Origin: Acinetobacter sp. ASP199
Lineage (GTDB): Bacteria > Pseudomonadota > Gammaproteobacteria > Pseudomonadales > Moraxellaceae
Length of the DNA stretch: 64,000 nt
Assembly: GCF_022700675.1 (NCBI RefSeq)
Contig: NZ_CP062182.1
Span: 1,364,001 to 1,428,000 of the forward strand
Reading direction: 5' to 3'
Part shown: in pieces, positions 8,834-18,629 of the stretch
Layout: each line of letters opens with the position of its first letter
Numbering within the stretch: the stretch's first letter is position 1
Position numbers and translations under genes: made by a program
The notes under the pieces: model-generated
What the model was told of the DNA's origin: nothing
Database searches by the model: none
What the model saw: the letters and a program-made list of their open reading frames with translations, nothing else

Positions 8834-8856
8834 TCCGACAAACCCGGTACGGTTCA
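8834..8856. repeat. Terminal inverted repeat of the IS (orfA end)
   Basis: Reverse complement of 7500-7522 without mismatch. Confidence 0.92.
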
Positions 8857-8870
8857 AAATGATTAAGGGG

Positions 8871-8897
8871 AAAGCTCACAGAAATGTGAGCTTTTTT
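8871..8897 (+). terminator. Orphan terminator beside the IS
   Basis: Perfect ten-base stem AAAGCTCACA / TGTGAGCTTT with loop GAAA and TTT tail, oriented for plus-strand transcription. No plus-strand gene precedes it except the IS, so it probably belonged to a gene removed when the IS arrived or rearranged. Confidence 0.8.
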
Positions 8898-9013
8898 ATT
8901 TTATACACATAAATTAACCTTTCATTTAAAAAAACTTTCTAAATAGCTTTGGAATGCACTCCATATAAATGATACCTATATAGGTTGTGATTTCTGATAC
9001 ATTGAGGTGAACA

Positions 9014-9154
9014 ATGAAACTATTAACTTTGATTGGTGCAGGTGTATTGGCTGGGTATTGTTATAAGAAGGCCAAATGCAAAAAGGGAAATGCAAAGAAT
9101 TGTTCTCAACATGAAGCTGAAACAGATCCTAAGGCGCAAAATACCACTGTTTAA
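9014..9154 (+). CDS. Small Lys/Cys-rich protein with N-terminal hydrophobic segment
   Basis: 46 residues. Starts MKLLTLIGAGVLAGYCYKKA, a short hydrophobic stretch that could be a membrane anchor or uncleaved signal, then a polar tail with Lys and three Cys in total. GAGGTG stands four bases before the ATG and a GACCTC/GGGGTC hairpin follows the stop, so translation looks real. No family recognised. Confidence 0.6.
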   Translation: MKLLTLIGAGVLAGYCYKKAKCKKGNAKNCSQHEAETDPKAQNTTV

Positions 9155-9163
9155 ATGGATTAA

Positions 9164-9190
9164 AAGACCTCACAAATGAGTGGGGTCTTC
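9164..9190 (+). terminator. Hairpin after the 46-residue gene
   Basis: AAGACCTCAC AAAT GAGTGGGGTCTT, an imperfect stem with a weak T-tail. Confidence 0.5.
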
Positions 9191-9396
9191 AACTATTTAG
9201 AAAAGAAAAAATAATAATCAAATATTAGCTAAATTAATCCTTTGGTTAAGTAGACTGTTTATTGAAAAGAATATTGGTATCTTTCACTCTTAATGAAATT
9301 CACATATTTGAAAATTTCTAGTAACCCTTTATATCTAGGGTTGAATGTTAAGATAAGCTACAATATAAGCAGCAAGAATTCAGGGGGAGTCTTTTA

Positions 9397-9480
9397 ATGA
9401 CTAAGATTGAAATCTTGATCACTTTATTGGCTATCGTAATTATTAGTACATTCATCTACGTCCTAGCCCATACATTGTAA
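9397..9480 (+). CDS. 27-residue single-span membrane protein
   Basis: MTKIEILITLLAIVIISTFI then YVLAHTL: one transmembrane helix and almost nothing else. GGGGGAG stands seven bases before the ATG, a near-perfect ribosome binding site, and a UUCG-loop hairpin follows three bases after the stop. Such miniproteins often modulate a larger membrane complex; the partner is unknown. Confidence 0.6.
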   Translation: MTKIEILITLLAIVIISTFIYVLAHTL

Positions 9481-9483
9481 TCA

Positions 9484-9507
9484 AACCTCCTTCGGGAGGT
9501 TACTTAT
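9484..9507 (+). terminator. UUCG hairpin after the 27-residue membrane protein
   Basis: Stem AACCTCC / GGAGGTT closed by the very stable TTCG loop, followed by TACTTATT. Confidence 0.75.
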
Positions 9508-9862
9508 TGGGTGGTGTATATGAATACTGATAAATATAAAACTCTGATAAACAATCATAAAAAGAAACCAGTATTAGATGTTAACTGATATTTAAGCTTA
9601 GATCTTTCTCTAATCAATTGTTGAATTTTGAGGAAATAAGGTAGTGTTATTCTTAATCTGAAACACGAGACATCAATTGATATGTGAAAATGATTTAATT
9701 AACAAAGAATTGATTAAAATTTTAGAAAAATCATTTATAAGATTTGCAAAACCCACAAAAATAAATTCTGTCGATTTTTGAACTGGAATGAAGATAAACG
9801 AATACAATGTGATTTAGTTTTAAATATTTTAAGTTTATAAATTCTCAGGTAAAGCTCTTTCA
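9508..9862. other. AT-rich intergenic gap before the MFS gene
   Basis: About 355 bases, very AT-rich. It holds a 22-codon frame at 9520 that I do not accept as a gene. The MFS promoter must lie in it, but I see no unambiguous promoter. Confidence 0.45.
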
Positions 9863-11029
9863 ATGCTCAATCTTCCCATCCAGTCACGGCTCGGCGGTTT
9901 CTATTTCTTTTATTATGCCATCGTTGGGGCATTCATGCCGTTTTGGAGCCTGTACCTTGAAGATCAAGGTTTCAGCTATTCAGAGATCGGGATTTTATCT
10001 TCAATTGCCATTGTCACTCGCTTTTTTGCACCACTCATTTGGGGCTGGATTGCAGATAAATCTGGTAAACGCATGCTGCTGGTGCGCATAGCTACATGGA
10101 TGGAAGCCTGTATCTGGTTCATGATTTTTATCGTTCCGAATAGCTTTCAGTCTGTGGCATTGCTGATGCTGATTTTTAGCTTTTTCCAAAATGCCATTCT
10201 GGCACAATTTGAAGGTGTGACGCTTTTCTGGCTCGGAGAAAAACGTGCTGAGCTATATGGCAAAGTACGTAAATGGGGGTCAGTGGGTTTTATTATTGGC
10301 GTCTTTGCTGTTGGTGCAATATTTGAAATTATCCCGGTCAGTATGCTGCCAGTATTATTGCTGTGTATTTCATTTCTCGCTTTTATATGGTCCTTTAGCA
10401 TTAAGGAACCTTCGACGGCGCCCTCAGCACAGAAACAGCTTGAACCGTTATGGCCGATCTTGAAACGACCCGTGGTTTACAGTTTTTTCATCATTGAACT
10501 GATTATGCTGTTTTCCCATGCGCCATTTTATAGTTTCTATAGTAATTTCCTAAGTCAGCATGGCTATAGTACCAGTCAGATTGGGCTGCTATGGTCGGTT
10601 GGTGTTATTGCGGAAATTATCATGTTTGCTTATGCGACTTTATTTTTTAATCGCTGGTCGTGGCGAACACTGGTAATTATCTGTTTGTTGCTGACAGGAT
10701 TACGTTGGCTGATTGCAGGTCTGCTGCCTTCACTATTTATGGCACAGTTTATTGCACAGAGTATTCATGCCTTTAGTTTTGGCCTGTTTCATATGATTGC
10801 GATGCGGGTGATTTTCCAGAACTTTTCGGCAGGACAGCAGGGACGAGGTCAAGCATTATATAGCACCATGTGGGGAATTGGTGTTGCTAGTGGTAGTATT
10901 CTTGCGGGTCAGTACTGGGATCAACTTGGCGGTACGACTATCTTTATATATGCCGCTGCGGCTACATTGATAGGTTTGCTATTTCTATCTGGTTTGCCCA
11001 ATCAGGTGGAGCCTGCAAAGTCCACCTGA
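9863..11029 (+). CDS. MFS transporter (HcaT / nucleoside-type MFS_1-like)
   Basis: 388 residues with about 12 hydrophobic segments. The start MLNLPIQSRLGGFYFFYYAI and the early MPFWSLYLEDQGFSYSEIG resemble the HcaT/LacY-like MFS_1-like family, and the loop between helices 2 and 3 has the GWIADKSGKR form of the MFS signature. It acts as a secondary transporter in the inner membrane. The substrate cannot be read; the family includes 3-phenylpropionate and nucleoside permeases. It converges on the amidase gene with 19 bases between stops. Confidence 0.85.
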   Translation: MLNLPIQSRLGGFYFFYYAIVGAFMPFWSLYLEDQGFSYSEIGILSSIAIVTRFFAPLIWGWIADKSGKRMLLVRIATWMEACIWFMIFIVPNSFQSVALLMLIFSFFQNAILAQFEGVTLFWLGEKRAELYGKVRKWGSVGFIIGVFAVGAIFEIIPVSMLPVLLLCISFLAFIWSFSIKEPSTAPSAQKQLEPLWPILKRPVVYSFFIIELIMLFSHAPFYSFYSNFLSQHGYSTSQIGLLWSVGVIAEIIMFAYATLFFNRWSWRTLVIICLLLTGLRWLIAGLLPSLFMAQFIAQSIHAFSFGLFHMIAMRVIFQNFSAGQQGRGQALYSTMWGIGVASGSILAGQYWDQLGGTTIFIYAAAATLIGLLFLSGLPNQVEPAKST

Positions 11030-11048
11030 AGTCATGATTCTTGAATGA

Positions 11049-12539
11049 TTAGATCTGAATATCTTTATAACGATCAAACCAGGGTTGCGCTTCTTCTAGT
11101 TGTGCAGCCAGCTGTAATAACAGATCTTCACGCGCAAAAGGTGCAATAAACTGAGATCCTAGCGGAAGATTCTGCTCATTCCAGTACAGAGGTACTGACA
11201 TTGCTGGTAGTCCTGTAATATTGGATAACTGGGTAAATGGCACCCATTTCAGGTTCTCTTTGACGATCTGATCAACCAGTTTACCCTGAGCCAATAGATG
11301 TGCCTTACCCATACGGAGTAATGCTTTTATAATCGGTTTTTGCCAAGCGGGTGTTTTTACTTCACCATTGCGTGGTGCCACCGACGCCGTTGCAGGTGTC
11401 AGATATAAATCATAGCGGTCAAAGAAATGATTCATCTGGGAAACATAAATACCCCAGTTGTTTAGGTTCTGAATATATTCAAGCGCGGTAGTTTTGGCAC
11501 CAAAAGCCGATAACACTAGAGAGTCCAGCTCAAAATCAGTTGATTTAGATGGATACTGTCTACGGATTTCCTCAAGCATATAAGAGAACTGACTAAACCA
11601 TGTGGTAATGAAATCCTTGGCCAATTGCATGCCGTCAATCGATGGATGATCCTCAATCACCTCATGACCTAATGATTCCAAAAGTTTCACTGTCTGGTCG
11701 ATGGCCTGAACTGCATCTTTGGAAATTTTGGTGCCAATAGGAGATCTGGAATTAAAAGCAATTTTCAGTTTTTTGAGTGGTTGCTGAATAATCTCAAGAT
11801 AATGTGTATGCGGCCGTTCGATCTTGAACATGGAATGGTGATCTTCACCATGCGTGGCATCTAGCATTGCCGCACTGTCACGGACAGTTTTGGTCAGAAC
11901 ATGCTGAATAGCTGCACCATGCATGGCTTCACTCATTTGTGGCCCCCAAGGTATACGTCCCCGGCTTGGTTTTAGCCCAAACAGACCGCAATAAGAAGCA
12001 GGAATTCGAATCGAACCACCGCCATCACCGGCACCGGCAATCGGCACGATACCACCTGCAACAGCAGAAGCAGAACCACCCGATGAACCGCCACTGTTAT
12101 GACTTAAGTTCCACGGATTTTTACAGCTACCCCAGGCATCTGGCTCGGTAATGCCTTTGATTCCAAATTCAGGAGTATTGGTCCGGCCAAAAGTTACAAT
12201 GCCGGACTTTTCCCAGCGATTCACAATTTCAGCATTGGTATCCGGAATATAGCCAATACGTTTAAAGCCGGTACAGCCATATGAGGTCGGATAACCGGCA
12301 TACTCCTGAAAGAGATCTTTAACCAGGAAAGGCACACCAGCAAAAGGACCCGATAAATTTGCCTCAGTACGTTTTAGGGCATAATCATGCATCGGGATAA
12401 TGATGGCATTTAATTCAGGATTGACCTGATTGCTGCGTTCTAAAGCAATATGCAACAACTCGGAAGCATGGATTTCTTTTTTTGCGACCAGTTCGGCCAG
12501 TCCCAGACCATCATAGCTAAGATATTCCTGATAATTCAT
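11049..12539 (-). CDS. Amidase-signature hydrolase (NylA-like)
   Basis: 496 residues. Hydrolyses amides with the Ser-cisSer-Lys triad. The residues are visible at Lys74 (PFLVKDLF), Ser152 ([10 protein letters not shown]) and Ser176 ([12 protein letters not shown]), exactly two positions after the known Lys72/Ser150/Ser174 of 6-aminohexanoate-cyclic-dimer hydrolase NylA, which suggests the same subfamily. No signal peptide; likely cytosolic. The natural substrate is unknown; GatA is excluded by the lack of gatC/gatB neighbours and by the subfamily pattern. The diguanylate cyclase lies 36 bases upstream on the same strand, so the two may share a transcript. Confidence 0.88.
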   Translation of the reverse strand: MNYQEYLSYDGLGLAELVAKKEIHASELLHIALERSNQVNPELNAIIIPMHDYALKRTEANLSGPFAGVPFLVKDLFQEYAGYPTSYGCTGFKRIGYIPDTNAEIVNRWEKSGIVTFGRTNTPEFGIKGITEPDAWGSCKNPWNLSHNSGGSSGGSASAVAGGIVPIAGAGDGGGSIRIPASYCGLFGLKPSRGRIPWGPQMSEAMHGAAIQHVLTKTVRDSAAMLDATHGEDHHSMFKIERPHTHYLEIIQQPLKKLKIAFNSRSPIGTKISKDAVQAIDQTVKLLESLGHEVIEDHPSIDGMQLAKDFITTWFSQFSYMLEEIRRQYPSKSTDFELDSLVLSAFGAKTTALEYIQNLNNWGIYVSQMNHFFDRYDLYLTPATASVAPRNGEVKTPAWQKPIIKALLRMGKAHLLAQGKLVDQIVKENLKWVPFTQLSNITGLPAMSVPLYWNEQNLPLGSQFIAPFAREDLLLQLAAQLEEAQPWFDRYKDIQI

Positions 12540-12575
12540 GACATTCCTTGTTTGAATAAATAAAAGTTAAAAAGC

Positions 12576-14003
12576 TTAAGATGCAAGTACAACCTGATTA
12601 CGCCCCATATGCTTGGCCTGATAAAGCGCCTGATCCGCAATATTAATAAGATCCTGCAATTCTGTCTGTTGTGGTGCTTCCTGATGGGTAATGCCCAAGC
12701 TGACCGTGATATGCACCGATTTGCCGTGTTCCAGATAAATCGGCGTTTGTTGCACCAGATCACGGATGCGTTCAGCCACCCAATGGGCTTCATCGTGTTC
12801 TATATCCCACATTAAGACGACAAACTCTTCACCACCAATCCGAGCAAACAGATCACTACTGCGCAGATTGGTACGCACCAGCTCTGAGAATTGTTTTAAA
12901 ACTGCGTCACCCACATGATGGCCATATTGATCGTTGAGCCGCTTAAAGTAATCAATATCCAGCATAATGAGAGAGAACGATAATTTTCTAGCCTGTTTCA
13001 GTAAATTTTCGCCTTCTTTAAAGAAGTAATGACGATTCATAGTGCGTGTCAAACTGTCATAATTTGCTAGATAAAGCACGTGTTTATATAGCTCATTCCG
13101 GTTTTGACTAATGATACAGAGAATAAGAGGTGCCAGTGCCAGCATAAACAGACCAATACGTAAGGACACAAAAGTTGTAGAATCTGCAAGGCTTTGATCA
13201 GCCAGATAGATCTGTGTCAGGCTGCTGTAAGTGGTAATCAGAACCAATGTATTAATAATCGAAATTGTAAAAATACGGTAAGTGAGTGCTGCCCAGATTA
13301 AAGCTGCCAGAGGATAAATTAACGCACCAGGCCCGGCAAAAAGATGAGTTAAGACCACACAGACCGCTACGGTAATCATTGGTAGGAAATAGCTGAAAGA
13401 ATAAGTTTTTTTTCTACGGTTATTTGCAAAATAACGAATTTGCTTGGCAGTAGGGAAGGCAAGTATCAATGGTAAAATGATGATATAGTTCACCATTTCC
13501 CCCGTCCACCACAGTAAAAAGTCAATTTTCATGTTTTCAGGGGTGATAAAGGAACCTGGGATATTCACCAAGGTAATCACAGCAAATGCTGCACTGACCA
13601 AACATCCTGCAAAAGCGCAAATACCAAACAGGTGAATAAAGGTAAACCCGCTGTTGTAGTATTTATAATTAATCTTGAAATAACGGATACAGAATAGGGA
13701 AACAATAGTACTTAACAGATTTGAAAGTGTCAGGAAAAGGCTTTGTAGAAAAAAGTTGCCTGTGAGTAGGTCTGCAAACATATATGCACTGAATGCCCCT
13801 AACCAGCCGCCTTTATTGTTGAGCTGTGGAAAGCGTAAAAAGAAGGCGAGTAGAGCTGCATTGGCGGGCCATAAAAATGCTAAATAACCTGTTGGTCGCG
13901 TTGCAATGCCAATAAAGCTAAAGATAAGAATTAACAGTGCAATAATGAGATACGCAGAGCTATCCGGATCCAGTTGTTTTTCTTTAAAATCAGCAAATCG
14001 CAA
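12576..14003 (-). CDS. MASE1-GGDEF diguanylate cyclase
   Basis: 475 residues. About residues 15-300 hold eight or so membrane helices of MASE1 type (SFIGIATRPTGYLAFLWPAN near the start), followed by a GGDEF domain. The active-site motif is GGEEF at 390-394 and a product-inhibition I-site RSSD ends five residues before it, so it should make cyclic di-GMP and be feedback-inhibited. Substrate-binding DIDYFKRLNDQYGH is intact. No EAL domain. The start is TTG at 14003 because no ATG occurs in the first 70 residues; AGGTAG lies upstream. The membrane part presumably senses an unknown signal. Confidence 0.92.
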   Translation of the reverse strand: MRFADFKEKQLDPDSSAYLIIALLILIFSFIGIATRPTGYLAFLWPANAALLAFFLRFPQLNNKGGWLGAFSAYMFADLLTGNFFLQSLFLTLSNLLSTIVSLFCIRYFKINYKYYNSGFTFIHLFGICAFAGCLVSAAFAVITLVNIPGSFITPENMKIDFLLWWTGEMVNYIIILPLILAFPTAKQIRYFANNRRKKTYSFSYFLPMITVAVCVVLTHLFAGPGALIYPLAALIWAALTYRIFTISIINTLVLITTYSSLTQIYLADQSLADSTTFVSLRIGLFMLALAPLILCIISQNRNELYKHVLYLANYDSLTRTMNRHYFFKEGENLLKQARKLSFSLIMLDIDYFKRLNDQYGHHVGDAVLKQFSELVRTNLRSSDLFARIGGEEFVVLMWDIEHDEAHWVAERIRDLVQQTPIYLEHGKSVHITVSLGITHQEAPQQTELQDLINIADQALYQAKHMGRNQVVLAS

Positions 14004-14279
14004 AATAAAGCTACCTTAGTATATTTACAATGAAAAATCACATGCTGTTTTTAGTTAAATAAGCTTTGAGATTTTTCTTCTTGTTTTTGATTGTTTGTAA
14101 TTTAATCAATACTTAAAATTGCATAAGTACAAAATATAAACAAATTAATGTGGAAAAGAAATGGCTATTATGTATCTAACTGATATTTTTATCTAAGCAG
14201 ATGAAATAACTTTTCGCCATACTCCCCAATGTTAAAAATATGCTAAGTTAGGGACAATCCAAGGAATACTACTTTTAAT

Positions 14280-14756
14280 ATGAAAAAAACATGTCTAAGC
14301 CTTATGCTGCTTACCTTAACCACTTGGGCGATGGCTGCAGATGTAAATAAAAATACCCAAACAGCAGCACAAGCTCCGGCTGTTGCCAACACATTCCGTG
14401 TCGTGATACGTCCTGAAATTATGGGCTTATGGGGAATGGAAATCCCGAATAATCGCAAATGTGTTGAATACTATAATTTTAAAAGTGATAACAATGTAAT
14501 TATCAAAAGTGGTGATGAATGGTCATCAGGCATTTATGACTATCAGTTACCGCAAGATACCACAGCACAGGTTCCGGCCTTAATTCTCCAGGTGAAGTAT
14601 GACAATAACCAGAAAGACTGTTCTGGAAATCAGCAAGACCAGTCAGGTGAAGTCTCACAGTACTTTGTGAAATGGCAGAATCCACATACGATTAACTTCT
14701 GTGCTACTGAAAAGGCAGAGCAGTGTTTTGCGACGTTAAGACGCATTCTTCCTTAG
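14280..14756 (+). CDS. Secreted protein of unknown function
   Basis: 158 residues with signal peptide (MKKTCLSLMLLTLTTWAMA, cleavage after AMA-A). The mature part has four Cys (in RKCVEYY, KDCSGN, INFCATE, EQCFATL) that could form two disulfides, consistent with a periplasmic place. No family is recognised. It stands alone and ends at a strong bidirectional terminator shared with the accC operon. Confidence 0.75.
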   Translation: MKKTCLSLMLLTLTTWAMAADVNKNTQTAAQAPAVANTFRVVIRPEIMGLWGMEIPNNRKCVEYYNFKSDNNVIIKSGDEWSSGIYDYQLPQDTTAQVPALILQVKYDNNQKDCSGNQQDQSGEVSQYFVKWQNPHTINFCATEKAEQCFATLRRILP

Positions 14757-14774
14757 GGTTGTATGGCAGACAAT

Positions 14775-14804
14775 AAAAAACCGCTGAATGATCAGCGGTT
14801 TTTT
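14775..14804. terminator. Bidirectional terminator
   Basis: Perfect stem AAAAAACCGCTG / CAGCGGTTTTTT with loop AATGAT. It ends both the 14280 gene and the aroQ-accB-accC operon from the other strand. Confidence 0.93.
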
Positions 14805-14825
14805 ATTGAGGATACTGAAAAAGGA

Positions 14826-16190
14826 TTAAACTTTTTCTTCAGCACCTTCAAGTTGCTTAAGCAGATGTTTTTCCAGATAGTGAATATCCATTGCCTGTTC
14901 ACAGAAGTTCTCATCCTGAAGGATCAGATCTTTATGCAGCGGGATATTGGTCTTGATGCCGGTCAGAATCATTTCATCCAGTGCCTGCTTCATACGGGCA
15001 ATCGCCGTTTCACGATCTTTACCATGTGCAATCAGTTTGGCAATCATCGAGTCATAATACGGTGGAATGCTATAACCTGGATAGATGTGCGAATCTAAAC
15101 GGATACCTGCACCACCTGGTGTATAAAACGTCTCAATCATGCCTGGAGATGGCATAAAGGTAGATGGATCTTCCGCATTAATACGGCATTCAATCGCATG
15201 ACCTTTAACAACGACATCTTCTTGCTGAATATCCAGACCCAGACCGGCAGCAACACGAAGCTGTTGTTCAATGATGTCCACACCAGTCACCATTTCAGTG
15301 ACAGGATGTTCTACCTGAACACGGGTATTCATTTCAATAAAGAAGAATTCGCCGTCTTCAAACAGGAATTCAAATGTACCCGCACCGCGGTATTGCATTA
15401 ACTTACATGCATTCACGCAAGCTTCCAGAATGTCAGCACGTGCCTGTTCAGGCAAGTTTGGTGCAGGAGCTTCTTCTAGTACTTTCTGGTGACGGCGCTG
15501 TAAAGAACAGTCACGGTCATACAGATGGATCGCATGGCCATTACCATCGCCCAAGATCTGTACTTCAACATGGCGCGGCTTTTGCAGGAAACGTTCCATA
15601 TAAACCGTATCATCGCCGAACCACATTTCTGCATCACGCTGTGCAGCTTGTACAGACTCGAGCAGGGTGTCAACGCGTTCAACGATACGCATACCACGAC
15701 CACCACCACCCGCAGCAGCTTTTACGATCAGCGGGAAGCCGATTTCTTTGGCTTCAGCGAGGGCATTATGAATGGTTACTGCATGATCACAGCCTGGTAC
15801 TGTTGGTACGCCGGCTTTTTTCATGGCAATAATCGCAGAAACCTTATTCCCCATCAGACGAATATGTTCCGGACGTGGACCAATAAAGATAAAGCCAGAA
15901 CTTTCAACAATTTCAGCAAATTCAGCATTTTCAGACAGGAAGCCGTAACCCGGGTGGATCGCATCCGCACCAGTAATTTCAGCCGCTGTAATAATCGCTG
16001 GAATATTTAGGTAACTGTCACTGCTTGCGCCAGGACCGATACATACTGCTTCATCGCAGAAACGTAGGTGCATCAAGTCCTTGTCAGCGTCTGAATAGAC
16101 ACCGACAGTTTTAATTCCTAAAGTTTTGCAAGCTCGGGTGATGCGCAGGGCAATTTCACCACGGTTTGCAATTAAAACTTTTTGCAACAT
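14826..16190 (-). CDS. accC: Acetyl-CoA carboxylase, biotin carboxylase subunit
   Basis: ATP-dependent carboxylation of biotin on the AccB carrier, first half-reaction of malonyl-CoA synthesis in the cytosol. 454 residues, usual length. ATP-grasp features are visible: start [13 protein letters not shown], the Gly loop [11 protein letters not shown], and [16 protein letters not shown] with the catalytic Glu and Arg. It follows accB by 21 bases in the aroQ-accB-accC operon. Pyruvate or propionyl-CoA carboxylase subunits would be longer, so the call is firm. Confidence 0.97.
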   Translation of the reverse strand: MLQKVLIANRGEIALRITRACKTLGIKTVGVYSDADKDLMHLRFCDEAVCIGPGASSDSYLNIPAIITAAEITGADAIHPGYGFLSENAEFAEIVESSGFIFIGPRPEHIRLMGNKVSAIIAMKKAGVPTVPGCDHAVTIHNALAEAKEIGFPLIVKAAAGGGGRGMRIVERVDTLLESVQAAQRDAEMWFGDDTVYMERFLQKPRHVEVQILGDGNGHAIHLYDRDCSLQRRHQKVLEEAPAPNLPEQARADILEACVNACKLMQYRGAGTFEFLFEDGEFFFIEMNTRVQVEHPVTEMVTGVDIIEQQLRVAAGLGLDIQQEDVVVKGHAIECRINAEDPSTFMPSPGMIETFYTPGGAGIRLDSHIYPGYSIPPYYDSMIAKLIAHGKDRETAIARMKQALDEMILTGIKTNIPLHKDLILQDENFCEQAMDIHYLEKHLLKQLEGAEEKV

Positions 16191-16211
16191 TATTATGAAT
16201 CCCCGAGGTGA

Positions 16212-16628
16212 TTAAGCGCGGTAACGGAAAAGTGGCTGACCGAACTGAATCACTTCACCATTTTTCACCAGAATTTCTTCAATCACACCGCTCTGAGTTG
16301 CTTCAATCGGGTTCATGATTTTCATGGCTTCAATAATACCAAGTGTTTCACCAGCAGAAACAGTTTGACCCACTTTCACAAATGGTGCTTCGCCTGGACT
16401 TGGTGCTGCATAGAACACACCAACCATCGGAGATTTTTCCACAGCACCACGTGGAGATTTCGCAGCAGGTACATCAGCTGCAGGTGCGGGCATTGCAGGA
16501 ACAGCTGCTGCAACTACTGGATTGCGACGAGTCAAGGCAATGGATTGATCTCCTTCCTTAACTTCGATCGCCTGTAAGTCAGACTCAATCATCAGGTCGA
16601 TGAGTTTCTTGATTTTACGGATATCCAT
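16212..16628 (-). CDS. accB: Acetyl-CoA carboxylase biotin carboxyl carrier protein
   Basis: Carries biotin between the biotin carboxylase and carboxyltransferase parts of acetyl-CoA carboxylase. 138 residues: N-terminal helix, a flexible Ala/Pro linker (about residues 37-60), then the biotinyl domain. The biotin-accepting Lys103 is in EAMKIMNP (EAMKMMN class) and SPMVGVFYAAPSPGE is the family start of the lipoyl-like fold. It lies 16 bases after aroQ and 21 before accC. Confidence 0.97.
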   Translation of the reverse strand: MDIRKIKKLIDLMIESDLQAIEVKEGDQSIALTRRNPVVAAAVPAMPAPAADVPAAKSPRGAVEKSPMVGVFYAAPSPGEAPFVKVGQTVSAGETLGIIEAMKIMNPIEATQSGVIEEILVKNGEVIQFGQPLFRYRA

Positions 16629-16644
16629 GAGACAGTATTCCTAA

Positions 16645-17100
16645 TTAAGATTGCTTAGAAGATTGAATTTTTTCAATGATGTAATCGAGGGCAGCGGCAT
16701 AGCCTTTTGCACCCAGACCACAGATCACGCCGATCGCTTTATCGGACAGATATGAATTATGTCGAAATGCCTCACGTGCATGAACGTTAGACAAATGGAC
16801 TTCAATAAATGGAATGGCAACGCCAAGAAGTGCATCACGCACTGCAACAGAGGTATGCGTTAAAGCTGCAGGATTAATAATGATGTATTGCACGCCGTCT
16901 TGTTGTGCTTGATGAATTCGGTCGACAATGGCACCTTCCCAGTTGCTTTGGAAAGTGTCTAATTCTAAGGTGGCATTTTTAGCCTGAGCGCTGAGCTGCT
17001 GATTGATGTCATCAAGAGTTAAGTGACCATATACTTCTGGTTCACGCTTTCCCAGCAAATTAAGATTCGGTCCATGAATGACCAAAATGGTCGAACTCAT
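16645..17100 (-). CDS. aroQ: 3-Dehydroquinate dehydratase, type II
   Basis: Removes water from 3-dehydroquinate in the shikimate pathway; a cytosolic dodecamer in this class. 151 residues. The type II pattern is plain: [21 protein letters not shown] with Arg19 and catalytic Tyr24, then [16 protein letters not shown] and catalytic His102 in [11 protein letters not shown]. First gene of the aroQ-accB-accC operon, an order common in gamma-proteobacteria. Confidence 0.97.
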   Translation of the reverse strand: MSSTILVIHGPNLNLLGKREPEVYGHLTLDDINQQLSAQAKNATLELDTFQSNWEGAIVDRIHQAQQDGVQYIIINPAALTHTSVAVRDALLGVAIPFIEVHLSNVHAREAFRHNSYLSDKAIGVICGLGAKGYAAALDYIIEKIQSSKQS

Positions 17101-17969
17101 TCAGCTTGCTCCAATTCAAAAGTTTCAAAAGAAGTTTGCAAGATGTCAGCAAACTTCCTTCATTATGGCATGAAATTCTACATTTTATAAAAATTTTGTC
17201 TGAATTGGTGTAGAAGTTGCCTGCCTGATAGTGGGCTATATAATGAGAACTTTGCAAGGAATTGGCAATGTTAAAAAATGACATTTATGGGAGTTATGTC
17301 GGATTTTTACATTGTAAGCCTAATTGGCTAAAATAGTTAATAATGTTTATGTAACATTGCCGACAGACAATAAAGAAGTCAACTATTTTTGATCAGATCC
17401 TGCTAGATGTTTGCAGTATTTAAGGTTTAAAGCTTATTCATTTTTAATTTTAATGATAAAAGAGATTTGTTTAAAAAGCCCTCATACTGGTTTTTTATAT
17501 AATCCTTTTAGTTTTATGAATTATTTTTGTATAAATTATTGAATTTAATTAAGTTAATTCATAAAAATATATTAATAAGCTGATATTTTAAAGCAATTGA
17601 ATTTACTGGTAGTCATAGAAAAATATTCATCTCCTGAGCTTAACAATGGAATCAGGCAGTAAGTTAAAGTTGTTGATTCGCCCTATGTTTAATTCCTGTA
17701 CTACGAAATAGTGAGATTGACTGAAATGTTCATAGAATTGTATTCAATGCTGAATATTCAGCCAAAAGATAAAGCATTTAAATTGGCAAAAGGTCGTCTA
17801 ATAAATTGATAAATGGTAACAGCAGGTCAGCTCGATGATAGTCAGCATCTTGTAATAACGCTTTTTGCGGAAACTTTATCCAATAAATATTTTATAGATC
17901 GTTTAGGCATGTTCGCGAGATGTTGGAATTTTATATAATGCAGCTCTCTAGAACAAAATAGTCAATATT
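17101..17969. other. Long AT-rich intergenic region
   Basis: About 870 bases between the divergent aroQ and ybaK starts. No reading frame with coding character is seen. It must hold both promoters; TATAAT near 17934 is a good -10 for ybaK. I see no convincing RNA gene or repeat. Confidence 0.5.
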
Positions 17970-18437
17970 ATGACTCCAGCTTGCAAACTTTTAAAAGCCA
18001 ATAAAATCGAATATAGCATTCACGAATATGAACATGATGCCAATGCCAAAAGCTTTGGTTTGGAAGCGGCAGAAAAACTAGGCCTGGCGGTTGAAGAGGT
18101 TTTTAAAACGTTATTAGTCACAGATGAAAAGCAATATTTTGTGGCAGTATTACCTGTTCATCATCAGCTTAATCTTAAAAAAGTAGCTGCTGCATTTGGT
18201 TGCAAGAAATTGCAGATGGCAGATCCTAAACAGGCAGAGCGATTAACTGGATATCTGGTGGGTGGAATCAGTCCAGTAGGACAAAAGAAACGCCTGAAAA
18301 CTGTAATTGATGCATCAGCAGAAAAGCTGATTAAAATTTATGTCAGTGGCGGCAAGCGCGGTTTGGATATTGGTTTAAAACCGGGTGATTTGGCCAAGGT
18401 TTTGAATGCACCTTTTATTGATCTAGTTGATGAATAA
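17970..18437 (+). CDS. ybaK: Cys-tRNA(Pro)/Cys-tRNA(Cys) deacylase, YbaK/EbsC family
   Basis: 155 residues. Removes cysteine wrongly attached to tRNA(Pro). The family pattern is present: [20 protein letters not shown] at the start, then [20 protein letters not shown] with the conserved Lys, [20 protein letters not shown], and [21 protein letters not shown] near the end. A MITE is inserted 17 bases after the stop codon, separating the gene from its likely terminator at 18599. Confidence 0.92.
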   Translation: MTPACKLLKANKIEYSIHEYEHDANAKSFGLEAAEKLGLAVEEVFKTLLVTDEKQYFVAVLPVHHQLNLKKVAAAFGCKKLQMADPKQAERLTGYLVGGISPVGQKKRLKTVIDASAEKLIKIYVSGGKRGLDIGLKPGDLAKVLNAPFIDLVDE

Positions 18438-18445
18438 TTTAATGT

Positions 18446-18454
18446 ATTACAAAA
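18446..18454 (+). repeat. Target-site duplication, left copy (imperfect)
   Basis: ATTACAAAA; matches 18568-18576 at eight of nine positions. Confidence 0.65.
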
Positions 18455-18567
18455 GGCTTTGTTGCATAAATACCTAAGAATATGATTTTATTAAATTTAC
18501 TCTTAGGTTGAAATTTGCACAAACCTTTAAAAATCAGTGCCTTGCAAAATGTTTATGCAACAAAGCC
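18455..18567. mobile_element. 113-bp MITE with IS903/IS5-type ends
   Basis: Perfect 16-bp terminal inverted repeats GGCTTTGTTGCATAAA (18455-18470) and its complement (18552-18567), resembling IS903-group IS5-family ends. An inner pair ACCTAAGA / TCTTAGGT (18472-18479, 18501-18508) adds a second hairpin. Nine-base flanks match at eight of nine positions, the duplication size known for IS903. No coding capacity, so it would need a transposase from elsewhere. Confidence 0.82.
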
Positions 18568-18576
18568 ATTACAAAG
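18568..18576 (+). repeat. Target-site duplication, right copy (imperfect)
   Basis: ATTACAAAG, directly after the right inverted repeat. Confidence 0.65.
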
Positions 18577-18598
18577 ACATTGATTAGTATTTTAATTA

Positions 18599-18629
18599 AA
18601 CCCGAATAGTAAAATTCGGGTTTTCTTTT
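18599..18629 (+). terminator. Terminator, probably of ybaK
   Basis: Stem AACCCGAAT / ATTCGGGTT with loop AGTAAA and TTCTTTT tail; now downstream of the MITE. Confidence 0.82.

Larger units (their letters stand above)
7500..8856 (-). mobile_element. IS3-family insertion sequence (inactive)
   Basis: About 1.36 kb bounded by perfect 23-bp terminal inverted repeats: 7500-7522 begins TGAACCGTACCGGG and 8834-8856 is its reverse complement. Inside are overlapping orfA and orfB in the usual IS3 arrangement on the minus strand. orfB is broken at two places, so the copy cannot move by itself. No matching 3-4 bp target duplication is seen outside the repeats (left flank ends ATA, right begins AAA). Confidence 0.92.

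Noticed and set aside
7490..8866. Target-site duplication of the IS
   Set aside because: Flanks ATA and AAA (or longer) do not match; I could not support any duplication.
9520..9588. 22-codon frame MNTDKYKTLINN...
   Set aside because: Weak start signal, no hydrophobic or domain pattern, and only AT-rich DNA around it.
17060..17284. 74-codon minus-strand frame upstream of aroQ
   Set aside because: No start signal, no protein-like pattern, overlaps the aroQ start and the probable promoter.
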